Below are positions 37,800 to 45,469 of a stretch of DNA of 45,469 nucleotides, one piece after another. This DNA is from Minisyncoccota bacterium (GTDB lineage Bacteria > Patescibacteriota > Microgenomatia > UBA1400 > PJMF01). Position 1 is the first letter of the stretch, and each line of letters begins with the position of its first letter. The DNA lies in NCBI GenBank assembly GCA_009885085.1, contig VFLK01000015.1:1-45469 (forward strand), read 5' to 3'. Both the position numbers and the translations under genes were made by a program. The notes beneath the pieces are model-generated. The model worked only from the letters and a program-made list of their open reading frames with translations, was not told the origin of the DNA and made no database searches.

Positions 37800-39092
37800 T
37801 TAATTTCTAAATCTAATCTCGGAGGCCACTTTGTGAGCAGGCAACTCCTCTATCTCGGCTAAAGTTTCGATAGTCTTTCTAATTTTTCTTAGGCCTGCTT
37901 TGGTACACTTTTGCACCTGCATCCATTTGCCGTAACAATCTATGCCAAGAGGTGGATACATTTTGGCCATACCTCCTGTAGGTAAGACGTGGTTGGCGCC
38001 AGTGGCATAATCACCTGCTGATTTAGCAGTCCAATTACCTAGGAAGACTGAGCCGGCATTAGTGATTTTATCTACCACTGCCTCTGGGTCTTTGGTCATA
38101 ATTTCAATATGTTCTGGAGCATATTCATTTGCAAAAGAGATCGCTTCTGTGAGTGAATCAACGATCGTTATCAAACCAAACCTATCCAAAGAATCTGTCA
38201 AACGTTCCGCGGTTGCCAATAGAGGAACTTGTTTTTCAATTTCCAAAATGGTTTCTTTAGCTATATTTTCTGAAGTAGTGACTAGAACACATGCCGAATC
38301 ATTTCCGTGCTCTCCATCAGCTAGCAAATCTGCAGCAATAAACGCAGGATTAGCAGTTTCATCTGCAATTACAAAAACTTCAGATGGTCCAGCTGGCATA
38401 TCAATACTTATAGTTTCCAGAGCCAACATTTTGGCAGCTGTTACTGCGGCACCACCAGCTCCAAAAATCTTTGAAACTTTAGGCACTGTTTCTGTGCCAT
38501 AGGTCATAGCTGCTATTGCTAAGGGACCACCTAATTTAAAAATTTCTGTTAATCCAATCATGTCAGCTGCCACTAATGTTGGTGCGGGAATTTGACCAGT
38601 GTTTCTTGCAGGAGAACACATTATAATTTTTTGACAACCTGCTATTTGAGCTGGGATAGCAGTCATTAACACTGATGACGGATAAATGGCTTTACCTCCA
38701 GGAATATAGAGGCCAACTTCTTCAATAGCTCGCCACTCTCGCCATACAGTCACACCAGTTTCTGGTTGAACCACGCGATCTTTTTTCTTTGGTAATTGAG
38801 CACTTTGTACAGCTGTTATGTTTTTAATCATTTGGCGTATAGAATCGATAAAATCTTTATCAACTTCTTTGTAGGCTTGTTTAATTTCTTTTTTGGAAAC
38901 TTTAATTGAAGTAAAATTTTGTCCAGCAAAACGTTTAGCAGCATCATCATATAAAGCTCTGTCGCCATTTTGCTTAACTAAATTCATGGATTTTCTAACT
39001 TTTGGCATAATCTTTCGATCATTGCCTGCAGAACGAGCCATGATTCTTTGGTAATCTTTTGCAGGTAAGTCTTTGAGTTTGATAGCTTTCAT
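37800..39092 (-). CDS. hisD: histidinol dehydrogenase
   Basis: VGLYIPGGKAIYPSSVLMTAIPA, AGPSEVFVIADETANP, GDYATGANHVLPTGG. Confidence 0.97.
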   Translation of the reverse strand: MKAIKLKDLPAKDYQRIMARSAGNDRKIMPKVRKSMNLVKQNGDRALYDDAAKRFAGQNFTSIKVSKKEIKQAYKEVDKDFIDSIRQMIKNITAVQSAQLPKKKDRVVQPETGVTVWREWRAIEEVGLYIPGGKAIYPSSVLMTAIPAQIAGCQKIIMCSPARNTGQIPAPTLVAADMIGLTEIFKLGGPLAIAAMTYGTETVPKVSKIFGAGGAAVTAAKMLALETISIDMPAGPSEVFVIADETANPAFIAADLLADGEHGNDSACVLVTTSENIAKETILEIEKQVPLLATAERLTDSLDRFGLITIVDSLTEAISFANEYAPEHIEIMTKDPEAVVDKITNAGSVFLGNWTAKSAGDYATGANHVLPTGGMAKMYPPLGIDCYGKWMQVQKCTKAGLRKIRKTIETLAEIEELPAHKVASEIRFRN

Positions 39093-39103
39093 AAAATCCT
39101 TTC

Positions 39104-39985
39104 TTATAAAATAATTTTTTCAATCGGTAAAATGATAATGCTACTGGCACCTGCATTTTTAAGTTTTTCGATGGTTTCCCAAAAAACATCTTCTTTAATT
39201 ACAGTTTGTACCGAAATCCATCCAGCTTTTACTAACGGAGCGACAGTGGGGGATTTCAAGCCTTTGGTGATTTTTTTAAGTTTTGGTAAAATTTCTTCGG
39301 GAGCATTCATCATCACATATTTGTAATTTTTAGCTGATAGAACTCCTTTAAAACGAACCATCAAGCGATTAATGAGCTGAAGTTTATTTTTGGACAACAA
39401 ACTTTGTTTATTAGAAATTAAAACTGCTTCTGAGTCATATATATTTGCTAACGGACGCAAATCATTTAGAGCCATAGTGCTTCCGGTTGCGGTTAGATCG
39501 GCAATAGCTTCGGCCACACCCAACATTGGCGCAATTTCTACTGAGCCAGTGATTTTTATGGTTTCTATTGATAAATCATTTTGGTTGAAAAAATCTTTAG
39601 TAGAGTTTGGATAAGTAGTAGCAACTGTTAAATTATTTAAGTCAGCAAGCTTTTGAGCTTTTGATTCTTTGGGTACTGCCAAGGTTAAAGTGCAAAAACC
39701 GTATTGTAAATTTAAAAGTTTTTTGACATTGGAGGGTTTTTCTTCAAAGATTAAATTTTGACCAACAATGCCTAGATCAACACTACCTGAGGATACATAA
39801 TCAGGAATATCATCATCGCGCAAATAAACAATCTCTAATGGAAAGTTTCTGCAGCTCGAAAATAATTTTGATTTGTAGCTTTCAAATTCTAATCCAGCGC
39901 TACGTAAAAGGTTAAGGGTATCATCAGTAAGACGACCACTCTTTTGAATGGCTAGTTTTAGATTATTTTTGTTCATATTTTGCAT
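39104..39985 (-). CDS. hisG: ATP phosphoribosyltransferase, long form
   Basis: LKLAIQKSGRLTDDTLNLL, VDLGIVGQNL, TYPNSTKDFF, ADLTATGSTM; C-terminal regulatory domain present. Confidence 0.95.
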   Translation of the reverse strand: MQNMNKNNLKLAIQKSGRLTDDTLNLLRSAGLEFESYKSKLFSSCRNFPLEIVYLRDDDIPDYVSSGSVDLGIVGQNLIFEEKPSNVKKLLNLQYGFCTLTLAVPKESKAQKLADLNNLTVATTYPNSTKDFFNQNDLSIETIKITGSVEIAPMLGVAEAIADLTATGSTMALNDLRPLANIYDSEAVLISNKQSLLSKNKLQLINRLMVRFKGVLSAKNYKYVMMNAPEEILPKLKKITKGLKSPTVAPLVKAGWISVQTVIKEDVFWETIEKLKNAGASSIIILPIEKIIL

Positions 39986-40002
39986 AAGTACCTTTCAATT
40001 TG

Positions 40003-40075
40003 GGTGGCTGAGGGGAGTTGAACCCCCGACCTTCACCTCCACAAGGAGACGCTCTACTGCTGAGCTACAGCCACC
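40003..40075 (-). tRNA. tRNA-His (anticodon GTG)
   Basis: GGTGGCTGTAGCTCAGCAGTAGAGCGTCTCCTTGTGGAGGTGAAGGTCGGGGGTTCAACTCCCCTCAGCCACC; extra G-1 pairing with C73; anticodon loop TTGTGGA; CCA not encoded. Confidence 0.95.
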
Positions 40076-40082
40076 AATTTTT

Positions 40083-40111
40083 GCGAATGGGTAATAAAAA
40101 CCTCCCGTTCG
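40083..40111. terminator. third leader hairpin (CGAACGGG/CCCATTCG on - strand; T-tract on + strand side)
   Basis: cgaatggg..cccgttcg inverted repeat. Confidence 0.6.
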
Positions 40112-40162
40112 TTTTTAACCAAATCCAGCCGTAGCTAAACATGATTAAAAAGGAACGAGAGG
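40096..40162 (-). terminator. second terminator-like hairpin in his leader, sharing an arm with the T-box terminator
   Basis: CCTCTCGTTCCTTTTTAATC / GGTTAAAAACGAACGGGAGG (17 of 20 Watson-Crick) followed by TTTTTATT. Confidence 0.65.
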
Positions 40163-40347
40163 TAATAAAAATCTCCCGCGGTCCCATCCTTAATTCCTAA
40201 AGAGTTATTTCCCTAGGCTCTCAGTCCGACTCCATAATAATGACATCGGCTATTTCTTTTTATACGGCTGAAAAATTCCGTAGAGTATTTGGCTCTCAGC
40301 TCCTGGGTCGTGACGCCAGTACAAACGCTTTATAAATTAACTTGTAA
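40147..40347 (-). promoter_or_regulatory. T-box leader (tRNA-His responsive) with intrinsic terminator
   Basis: AGGATGGGACCGCG matches T-box AGGGUGGNACCGCG with one mismatch; N=G complements C73 of tRNA-His; followed by GGGACCGCGGGAG..CCTCTCGTTCC-TTTTT; upstream of tRNA-His and hisG. Confidence 0.88.
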
Positions 40348-40353
40348 ATAGGT

Positions 40354-40381
40354 ATTATAAATGAAATTTATCATGTGTCAA
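40354..40381 (-). promoter_or_regulatory. sigma-70-type promoter of the his operon
   Basis: TTGACA (40376-40381) - 16 bp - TATAAT (40354-40359), both perfect consensus. Confidence 0.9.
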
Positions 40382-40385
40382 CATG
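40372..40385. promoter_or_regulatory. candidate operator palindrome over the -35 box
   Basis: CATGT-GTCA-ACATG perfect inverted repeat. Confidence 0.5.
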
Positions 40386-40417
40386 CTAATGCGATGACAT
40401 GAAATTAATTACTAAAT

Positions 40418-40720
40418 TTATCGTTTTGATTTGCCATACATTCTTTCGAGAACTAAGGCGTAACCTTGATATGGCTCTTTGTATAGCCAGTGAGAAACTC
40501 TGGTAATAGTGGTAGTACTAGTATTAACTTTTTTTGCAATTTCTATGTATGAACTATTTGTAGTCCAGAGTAATTTTGCAACTAAAAAACGACTTGAAAA
40601 CTCATCGACTTCTGCTAAAGTTAACACATCTCTCAAGAATTTTGCAATCTCTTCTTGATTTTTAAGTTTTGATAATCCTTCAATGAATTCTTTATTTTGT
40701 TTTGTGGGGTATTTTTGCAT
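40418..40720 (-). CDS. TrpR-like YerC/YecD family regulator
   Basis: 100 aa; FLRDVLTLAEVDEFSSRFLVAKLLWTTNSSYIEIAKKVNTSTTTITRVSHWL, TrpR-type HTH. Confidence 0.88.
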   Translation of the reverse strand: MQKYPTKQNKEFIEGLSKLKNQEEIAKFLRDVLTLAEVDEFSSRFLVAKLLWTTNSSYIEIAKKVNTSTTTITRVSHWLYKEPYQGYALVLERMYGKSKR

Positions 40721-40748
40721 GTTAATATTCTAACATGATAATTAAAAG

Positions 40749-41909
40749 CTAACTTCTGCTTGTCAGCTCTATTGCACCATCTTCTGTAACTAATACAGTG
40801 TTTTCGTATCTGTACCCAAATTCATTTTCTAAATATATTCCTGGTTCAATTGTGATTGTCATGTTTGGATTAATTTCGGTAACATTACTCCAGCTAATTG
40901 AAGGCTGTTCATGAATTGCTAATCCAAGTCCATGCCCGGTGGTGTGCACGAACTTTTCTGCATATCCTTTATTTGAAATCACGACGCGAGCAGCATTATC
41001 GATATCTTTGGCTTGAAGGCGCGCTGGTGTTGATGAAACATTTTCAAGAGCTGCCACAAAGTCTGCAGGCATATTTTCGTTTACAGGACGATTCTCTCCA
41101 TTTGTTCTGTTTTTTAATTTTTCAAAAGCAGCTTGATAGGCATCGCGCACAATAATTTCAATTTCTTTAAATTTATCCGAAGGCTTATCGCCAAACCAAA
41201 ATGTTCGAGTCATATCAGAACAATAGCCACCGACTTTTGCTCCCATATCAATCAAAACTGCCATATTATTTTCTAGTTTCTTAGCACTTGGCTGGTGGTG
41301 GGGCAGAGCTGAATTTGATCCAAAGGCAATTATTGTTGGAAAAGCCAAACCATCTGCTCCATGTTTTTCTAACAACCTATCGATTTTAACTTTCGTTTCA
41401 TACTCAGTAATTCCCTCAAACAGTTCATTTTTGACCTCGTCAATGACAATTGCTGTGGCAATGCTAGCTTTTTTAATTTGTTCAATTTCTACTGACTCTT
41501 TAATATTTCTAAATTTTTGGATTAATAATTCATCGCAATTATTAATTTTCAGATCTTTAAATTTTTCAGTAATAGCATTTAATTCAGCGACATAAAGAGT
41601 TTCAGGATCAATTAAAATTGTCTCAATTTTTTCTCTGTCAACAATTTTTTCTATGTGACCAGCGAGTTGACTAGGATAGCTACCTTTTAAATAACTCAAA
41701 AACGGATAATTTCCAATTGGAGAAAAACTTGTATGAATTAAATTGGCAGAATTTTTAGTAATATAAAAAAATGCTTCTCTTTCTTCTGGTAGCAAAAAGT
41801 TAAACTCAGTAAAGTAAGTAATGTCACTTGAAGATGACATGAGTATCGATTGTTTGTTTTCAATTTTTTCTTGAAGTTTGATTATTCTATTTTGAAAAGT
41901 ATTATTCAT
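40749..41909 (-). CDS. M24 family Xaa-Pro aminopeptidase/dipeptidase
   Basis: VLIDMGAKVGGYCSDMTRTFW, HTTGHGLGLAIHEQPSIS, ITIEPGIYLENEFGYRYEN. Confidence 0.95.
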   Translation of the reverse strand: MNNTFQNRIIKLQEKIENKQSILMSSSSDITYFTEFNFLLPEEREAFFYITKNSANLIHTSFSPIGNYPFLSYLKGSYPSQLAGHIEKIVDREKIETILIDPETLYVAELNAITEKFKDLKINNCDELLIQKFRNIKESVEIEQIKKASIATAIVIDEVKNELFEGITEYETKVKIDRLLEKHGADGLAFPTIIAFGSNSALPHHQPSAKKLENNMAVLIDMGAKVGGYCSDMTRTFWFGDKPSDKFKEIEIIVRDAYQAAFEKLKNRTNGENRPVNENMPADFVAALENVSSTPARLQAKDIDNAARVVISNKGYAEKFVHTTGHGLGLAIHEQPSISWSNVTEINPNMTITIEPGIYLENEFGYRYENTVLVTEDGAIELTSRS

Positions 41910-42573
41910 TAGATAATGGAGCGAGTGATCTTAAAGTTAGGGCAGTGGTGTTTATTTCGTCATTTGTACCGGTGACCAGAACATTGATGTCTTTTGAGAA
42001 ACTGAGAGCACTGACTTTTTCACCATCTGAATCTTGGTAATCAGTAGTTTTAGATAATTTTAAGGTTTTTTCCTCATCCCCAGATCTGGTTTTTATAGTT
42101 ACTTCAGAAATTGAGATTGTTGTAATCGTACCTATTACAACTTCTTGAGTTTTTGGTCTGAGCGTAGCTACGGAAACATAAATAAAGTGAGGGGTGAATT
42201 CATCGTCTTCTATTTTTCCTAGCACTGTAACCCAGTTCTCAACTTCAATTTTGCCAACCGCAATTTCTTCAGAACCTTTTAAAATTTTAGGATTACTACT
42301 AAGATTTAGGATTTTTATTCCTGATAGGCTTGTGATTGTAATTGATTCGTCAGTAATACGAGTAACTTTTCCAATCATAGCTACTTTTTTATTTAAAAGA
42401 TTATTAATAGCACCATTAACTTTTCCTAAGTCTGCATTTTTCATGATGTCTTTGAGAGATTCAGAACTACTTGTTGCTTCGTTAGTTTCTTCTATGGCAA
42501 ATACAAAAAATGATTGTGTAAAGATTACTGAAAAACTTAGAACTGATAAAATTAAAAGTTTCTTTAGGTTCAT
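41902..42573 (-). CDS. secreted hypothetical protein with beta-rich repeats (DUF5666-like?)
   Basis: signal peptide LLILSVLSFSVIFTQSFFVFA; repeated GxITxIxxxxITI-like strands. Confidence 0.55.
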   Translation of the reverse strand: MNLKKLLILSVLSFSVIFTQSFFVFAIEETNEATSSSESLKDIMKNADLGKVNGAINNLLNKKVAMIGKVTRITDESITITSLSGIKILNLSSNPKILKGSEEIAVGKIEVENWVTVLGKIEDDEFTPHFIYVSVATLRPKTQEVVIGTITTISISEVTIKTRSGDEEKTLKLSKTTDYQDSDGEKVSALSFSKDINVLVTGTNDEINTTALTLRSLAPLSNE

Positions 42574-43073
42574 AGTTGCTCCTCAGTCTTAGTGCCATCT
42601 TGATTGACCGCTGTTTCTTCGTTGGTAGCTGCTTCTTCGTTGGCCGCTGCTTCTTTTTCAAAAGCATCAGAGACAACGACTAATCTTTCTTCAACAGTTT
42701 CACCTCCGTCATCATTCAGAACGTGAACTCTAAGAATATTGGTTCCATTTTCTAACTCAACTTTAAATGAAAAATTTCCTGATTCATCGGAATTAGAAAT
42801 AAAGTCAGTATCATTTACAAATAAAACCACAAATGCATTTGGAATTGTAGTGCCAGTGACAGTCAATTCTGTTCCGGTTTGAATGGTGCCATCTTCAGGA
42901 CTGTGGAGAGCAAGTATGGTTGCCGCTGCTGTGGCTTCAACCTCAAGTTGATTTTCTTCTAGATCTGCTGCAGGAGTTTCGGTAATTGAATTTTTGACTC
43001 TATATACGCCAAAAGTAATAATAAGACCCATACTGAGTCCCACAAAAATAGCAATAAGTACTTCTTTTTTCAT
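42570..43073 (-). CDS. membrane-anchored protein with Ig-like domain and low-complexity C-terminus
   Basis: N-terminal TM; LHSPEDGTIQTGTELTVTGTTIPNAFVVLFVND bacterial Ig-like; EAAANEEAATNEETAVN repeat. Confidence 0.65.
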   Translation of the reverse strand: MKKEVLIAIFVGLSMGLIITFGVYRVKNSITETPAADLEENQLEVEATAAATILALHSPEDGTIQTGTELTVTGTTIPNAFVVLFVNDTDFISNSDESGNFSFKVELENGTNILRVHVLNDDGGETVEERLVVVSDAFEKEAAANEEAATNEETAVNQDGTKTEEQL

Positions 43074-43148
43074 ACAAATTATTATACAACTGCTTTATTG
43101 TAATCAAAAGCAATGATATCATAAGGCAGATTAAACGAAAGATTTTAT

Positions 43149-43814
43149 ATGATTCTAACATATCATGGTCACTCAACCTTTAGAATTAAAGGTAAAAAGG
43201 GCACTGTTATCACAGATCCTTACGAAGATTATATTGGTATGCCATTGCCAAGACTAAGTGGAGATATAGTAACTGTTTCTCATGATCATAAAGATCATAA
43301 TGCTTTCAAAAAAATATCTGGTACAACAAGAAGAGATAATCCTTTTATTATCAATAAATCAGGAGAGTACGAAGTCGGTGGCATTTCAATTTTTGGCGTT
43401 AGAACTTTTCATGATGCTAATGGGGGAGTCGAAAGAGGAGAAAATATAGTTTATACAGCATTAGTTGATGGCTTAAGAATTTGTCATTTGGGTGATTTAG
43501 GTCACGAACTTAGTCCAGAACAAATAGAAGATATCGGCTCGGTTGATGTTCTATTATGTCCAGTTGGCGGAGTTTATACAATTGATCCTGAATTAGCAGT
43601 TAAAACCATAAGATCAATTGAACCTGGTATTGTAATTCCAATGCATTATAAAACTGCCCAACATAATGCTGATGTTTTTGGAGATATGAAGTCACTCGAA
43701 GATTTCCTAAAAGTGTATGGATTATCACCAGAACCAGTTCCAAAATTGGAAATAGATAGCACACTTAGCATTCCAGAAGAAACCGAGCTAATCGTTTTAA
43801 GCTCAATCGCTTAA
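43149..43814 (+). CDS. metallo-beta-lactamase-fold hydrolase
   Basis: MILTYHGHSTFRIKGKKGTVITDPY, VSHDHKDHNA, HLGDLGHEL, IPMHYKT. Confidence 0.9.
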   Translation: MILTYHGHSTFRIKGKKGTVITDPYEDYIGMPLPRLSGDIVTVSHDHKDHNAFKKISGTTRRDNPFIINKSGEYEVGGISIFGVRTFHDANGGVERGENIVYTALVDGLRICHLGDLGHELSPEQIEDIGSVDVLLCPVGGVYTIDPELAVKTIRSIEPGIVIPMHYKTAQHNADVFGDMKSLEDFLKVYGLSPEPVPKLEIDSTLSIPEETELIVLSSIA

Positions 43815-43860
43815 ATGAAGTATAATTCGCATTAGCCTGAAGTCTTAAATAGGAAAATTT

Positions 43861-45183
43861 ATGGCAGATAATCCGATTGGTAGATTACCACCTCAAAATT
43901 TAGATGCAGAAAAATCTGTATTAGGTGCAATTCTCATTGATTCCGATGCGATTGTGGCCGTGGCTGACATTTTAACTCCAGAAAGTTTTTACGAAATTGC
44001 TAATCAATACGTTTATGCTGCAATGCAATCATTGTATGAAAAAAGACAGCCAATCGATGTCGTTACTCTCAATAATGAAGTTAAGAAAATGAAAAAGCTC
44101 AAAGCTGTGGGTGGCACTGCAGCAATTGCCGAGCTTTCTAATGCGGTTTCTACAGCAGCTAATGTCAAACATTATGCAAAGCTAGTGTCAGAAGCCTATG
44201 TCAAAAGAAAAATGATCAGTCTTTCTAGTGAACTTAGCCAGTTGGCTTTTGACGATGGCAAAGAAATTACTGATATTATGGATCTGGCTGAGCAGCGAGT
44301 TTTTGCACTTTCTCAAACACAAAATAAGAATGTATTTTTACCAATCAAAGATACTCTTGTGGAATCTTTTGAAAGATTGGACGAGTTGCAAAAGCATGGT
44401 GGAGAACTGAGAGGAGTTCCAACTGGTTATGCAGATCTAGATCGAGTTTTAGCTGGTTTTCAGAAATCAAATTTAATAATTTTAGCTGCAAGACCTGGAA
44501 CTGGAAAAACCGCATTTGCTTTGAATATGGCACAGCATATGTGTGTGGTTTCAAATAAGAAAGTGGGTTTCTTCTCGCTTGAAATGAGTAGAGAAGAGTT
44601 GGTTGATCGTTTATTGGTTGGACAGGCAGATATAGACGCTTGGAAATTAAAGACTGGTAGGTTGGATCAACAAGATTTCTTGAAATTATCCGATGCGATG
44701 GGTGTTTTGGCCGATGCAAGTCTATATATAGATGACACTCCCGCTTTAACAATTTTTGAGATGAGAACTAGAGCTAGAAGATTAAAAACTGAGTTCGATA
44801 TTGATATGCTCATTGTTGATTATTTGCAATTGGCTCATGGAAGAACTAGAGATAATCGTGTTTCTGAAGTCGCTGAAATTTCTCAAGGACTTAAGAACAT
44901 TGCTAGAGAATTAAAGATCCCAGTTTTAGCTCTTTCTCAGCTGTCACGTGCAATTGAGAGTAGAACTGAGAAAACCCCTCAACTTTCGGATTTGAGAGAG
45001 TCTGGCTCTATTGAACAGGACGCCGACGTGGTTATGTTTTTGTATAGAAAAGATGAAGATATTAGAGAAGCTGTTAATCTAAGAATTTCAAAGCATCGTA
45101 ATGGTGGCATGGGTGATATAGATTTATATTTTAGAGGAGATAGAGTCAAGTTCTATGGTATGGAATCACATAGGCAGAAATAA
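43861..45183 (+). CDS. dnaB: replicative DNA helicase DnaB
   Basis: PPQNLDAEKSVLGAILID, AARPGTGKTAFALNMA, DYLQLAHG, LSQLSRAIESR, DLRESGSIEQDADVV. Confidence 0.97.
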   Translation: MADNPIGRLPPQNLDAEKSVLGAILIDSDAIVAVADILTPESFYEIANQYVYAAMQSLYEKRQPIDVVTLNNEVKKMKKLKAVGGTAAIAELSNAVSTAANVKHYAKLVSEAYVKRKMISLSSELSQLAFDDGKEITDIMDLAEQRVFALSQTQNKNVFLPIKDTLVESFERLDELQKHGGELRGVPTGYADLDRVLAGFQKSNLIILAARPGTGKTAFALNMAQHMCVVSNKKVGFFSLEMSREELVDRLLVGQADIDAWKLKTGRLDQQDFLKLSDAMGVLADASLYIDDTPALTIFEMRTRARRLKTEFDIDMLIVDYLQLAHGRTRDNRVSEVAEISQGLKNIARELKIPVLALSQLSRAIESRTEKTPQLSDLRESGSIEQDADVVMFLYRKDEDIREAVNLRISKHRNGGMGDIDLYFRGDRVKFYGMESHRQK

Positions 45184-45284
45184 AAAAGCATATGTTTATG
45201 ACACAAGTTTAATTTCGTTAGATTTTAAATAATTATAAATCTTCACTACATCAGACTTGTTTACATAAACATATGCTTTTTTTA
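45182..45284. terminator. long imperfect hairpin after dnaB
   Basis: aaaaaagcatatgtttatgacacaagttt (45182-45210) versus agacttgtttacataaacatatgcttttttt (45253-45283), followed by T-tract. Confidence 0.8.
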
Positions 45285-45441
45285 TCAGAAGAGTTTTTGT
45301 TAAAAAAGCTCTCGCAGGAACAAGTCCTGAATGTTCGCTTTTAAATATTATTTTATTTTTATTATCAGAAGTGTTTTTGTTAAAAAAGCTCTCGCAGGAA
45401 CAAGTCCTGAATGTTCGCTTTTAAATATTATTTTATTTTTT
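45282..45441. repeat. 80-bp tandem direct repeat, 2 copies, each with an internal hairpin
   Basis: copy 1 45282-45361, copy 2 45362-45441; differ at only about two positions; CAGGA-ACAAG-TCCTG hairpin in each. Confidence 0.95.
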
Positions 45442-45469
45442 TATCATTAGACCACCTGATAGCCAAAGA

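Noticed and set aside
38062-38502. 146-aa ORF on + strand
   Set aside because: Antisense to the strongly supported hisD; typical shadow ORF. The same applies to other antisense ORFs (e.g. 9726-9932, 36096-36365, 37274-37549, 42194-42592, 44345-44752).
40205-40320. TPP riboswitch suggested by two CTGAGAGCC copies in the his leader
   Set aside because: No accompanying TPP aptamer helices; the context (T-box motif, tRNA-His, his genes) supports a T-box.
45282-45441. CRISPR array
   Set aside because: Only two directly abutting 80-bp units with no spacers and no cas genes.
1-45469. Alternative genetic code (UGA as Gly, seen in some CPR lineages)
   Set aside because: TGA terminates clear full-length genes such as topA and hisH at family-appropriate positions.

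Overview
This 45.5 kb window is gene-dense and AT-rich and uses the standard code (TGA is a stop). Its gene set looks like a reduced bacterial chromosome, possibly CPR/Patescibacteria; that placement is inference. The + strand carries a cell-shape cluster (mreB-like, mreC, mreD-like, PBP2), dprA, topA, a dTMP-synthesis neighbourhood (thyA-like, dCMP deaminase, DHFR, dUTPase, tmk), recR, hpf/raiA-like, cysS, ychF, rpsF-ssb-rpsR, a ctpA-type protease, glmS and dnaB. prfA, rpmE and the histidine operon are on the - strand. The most notable region is the histidine regulon at about 40.4-32.1 kb on the - strand. It has a consensus promoter with a palindrome over its -35 box, a T-box leader (AGGATGGGACCGCG, whose UGGG bulge fits the C73 discriminator specific to tRNA-His), overlapping alternative terminators, a tRNA-His(GUG) gene inside the leader, then hisG-hisD-hisC/HAD-hisH-hisA-hisF-hisI-hisE-hisS. 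A TrpR/YerC-like gene lies just upstream. hisC appears split at a G_GGA_AAA heptamer that would fuse it in the -1 frame to its own C-terminus plus a HAD phosphatase domain. No IGPD-type hisB is present in the window. A second highlight is a divergent glmS-ribozyme-like leader with a very large P3-region insertion, followed by a terminator-like hairpin upstream of glmS. Also present are a 19-bp perfect inverted-repeat element, an 80-bp structured tandem repeat, long imperfect hairpins at gene ends, an A8-tract frameshift and several unusual domain architectures. Everything was read by eye; no searches or folding programs were run.
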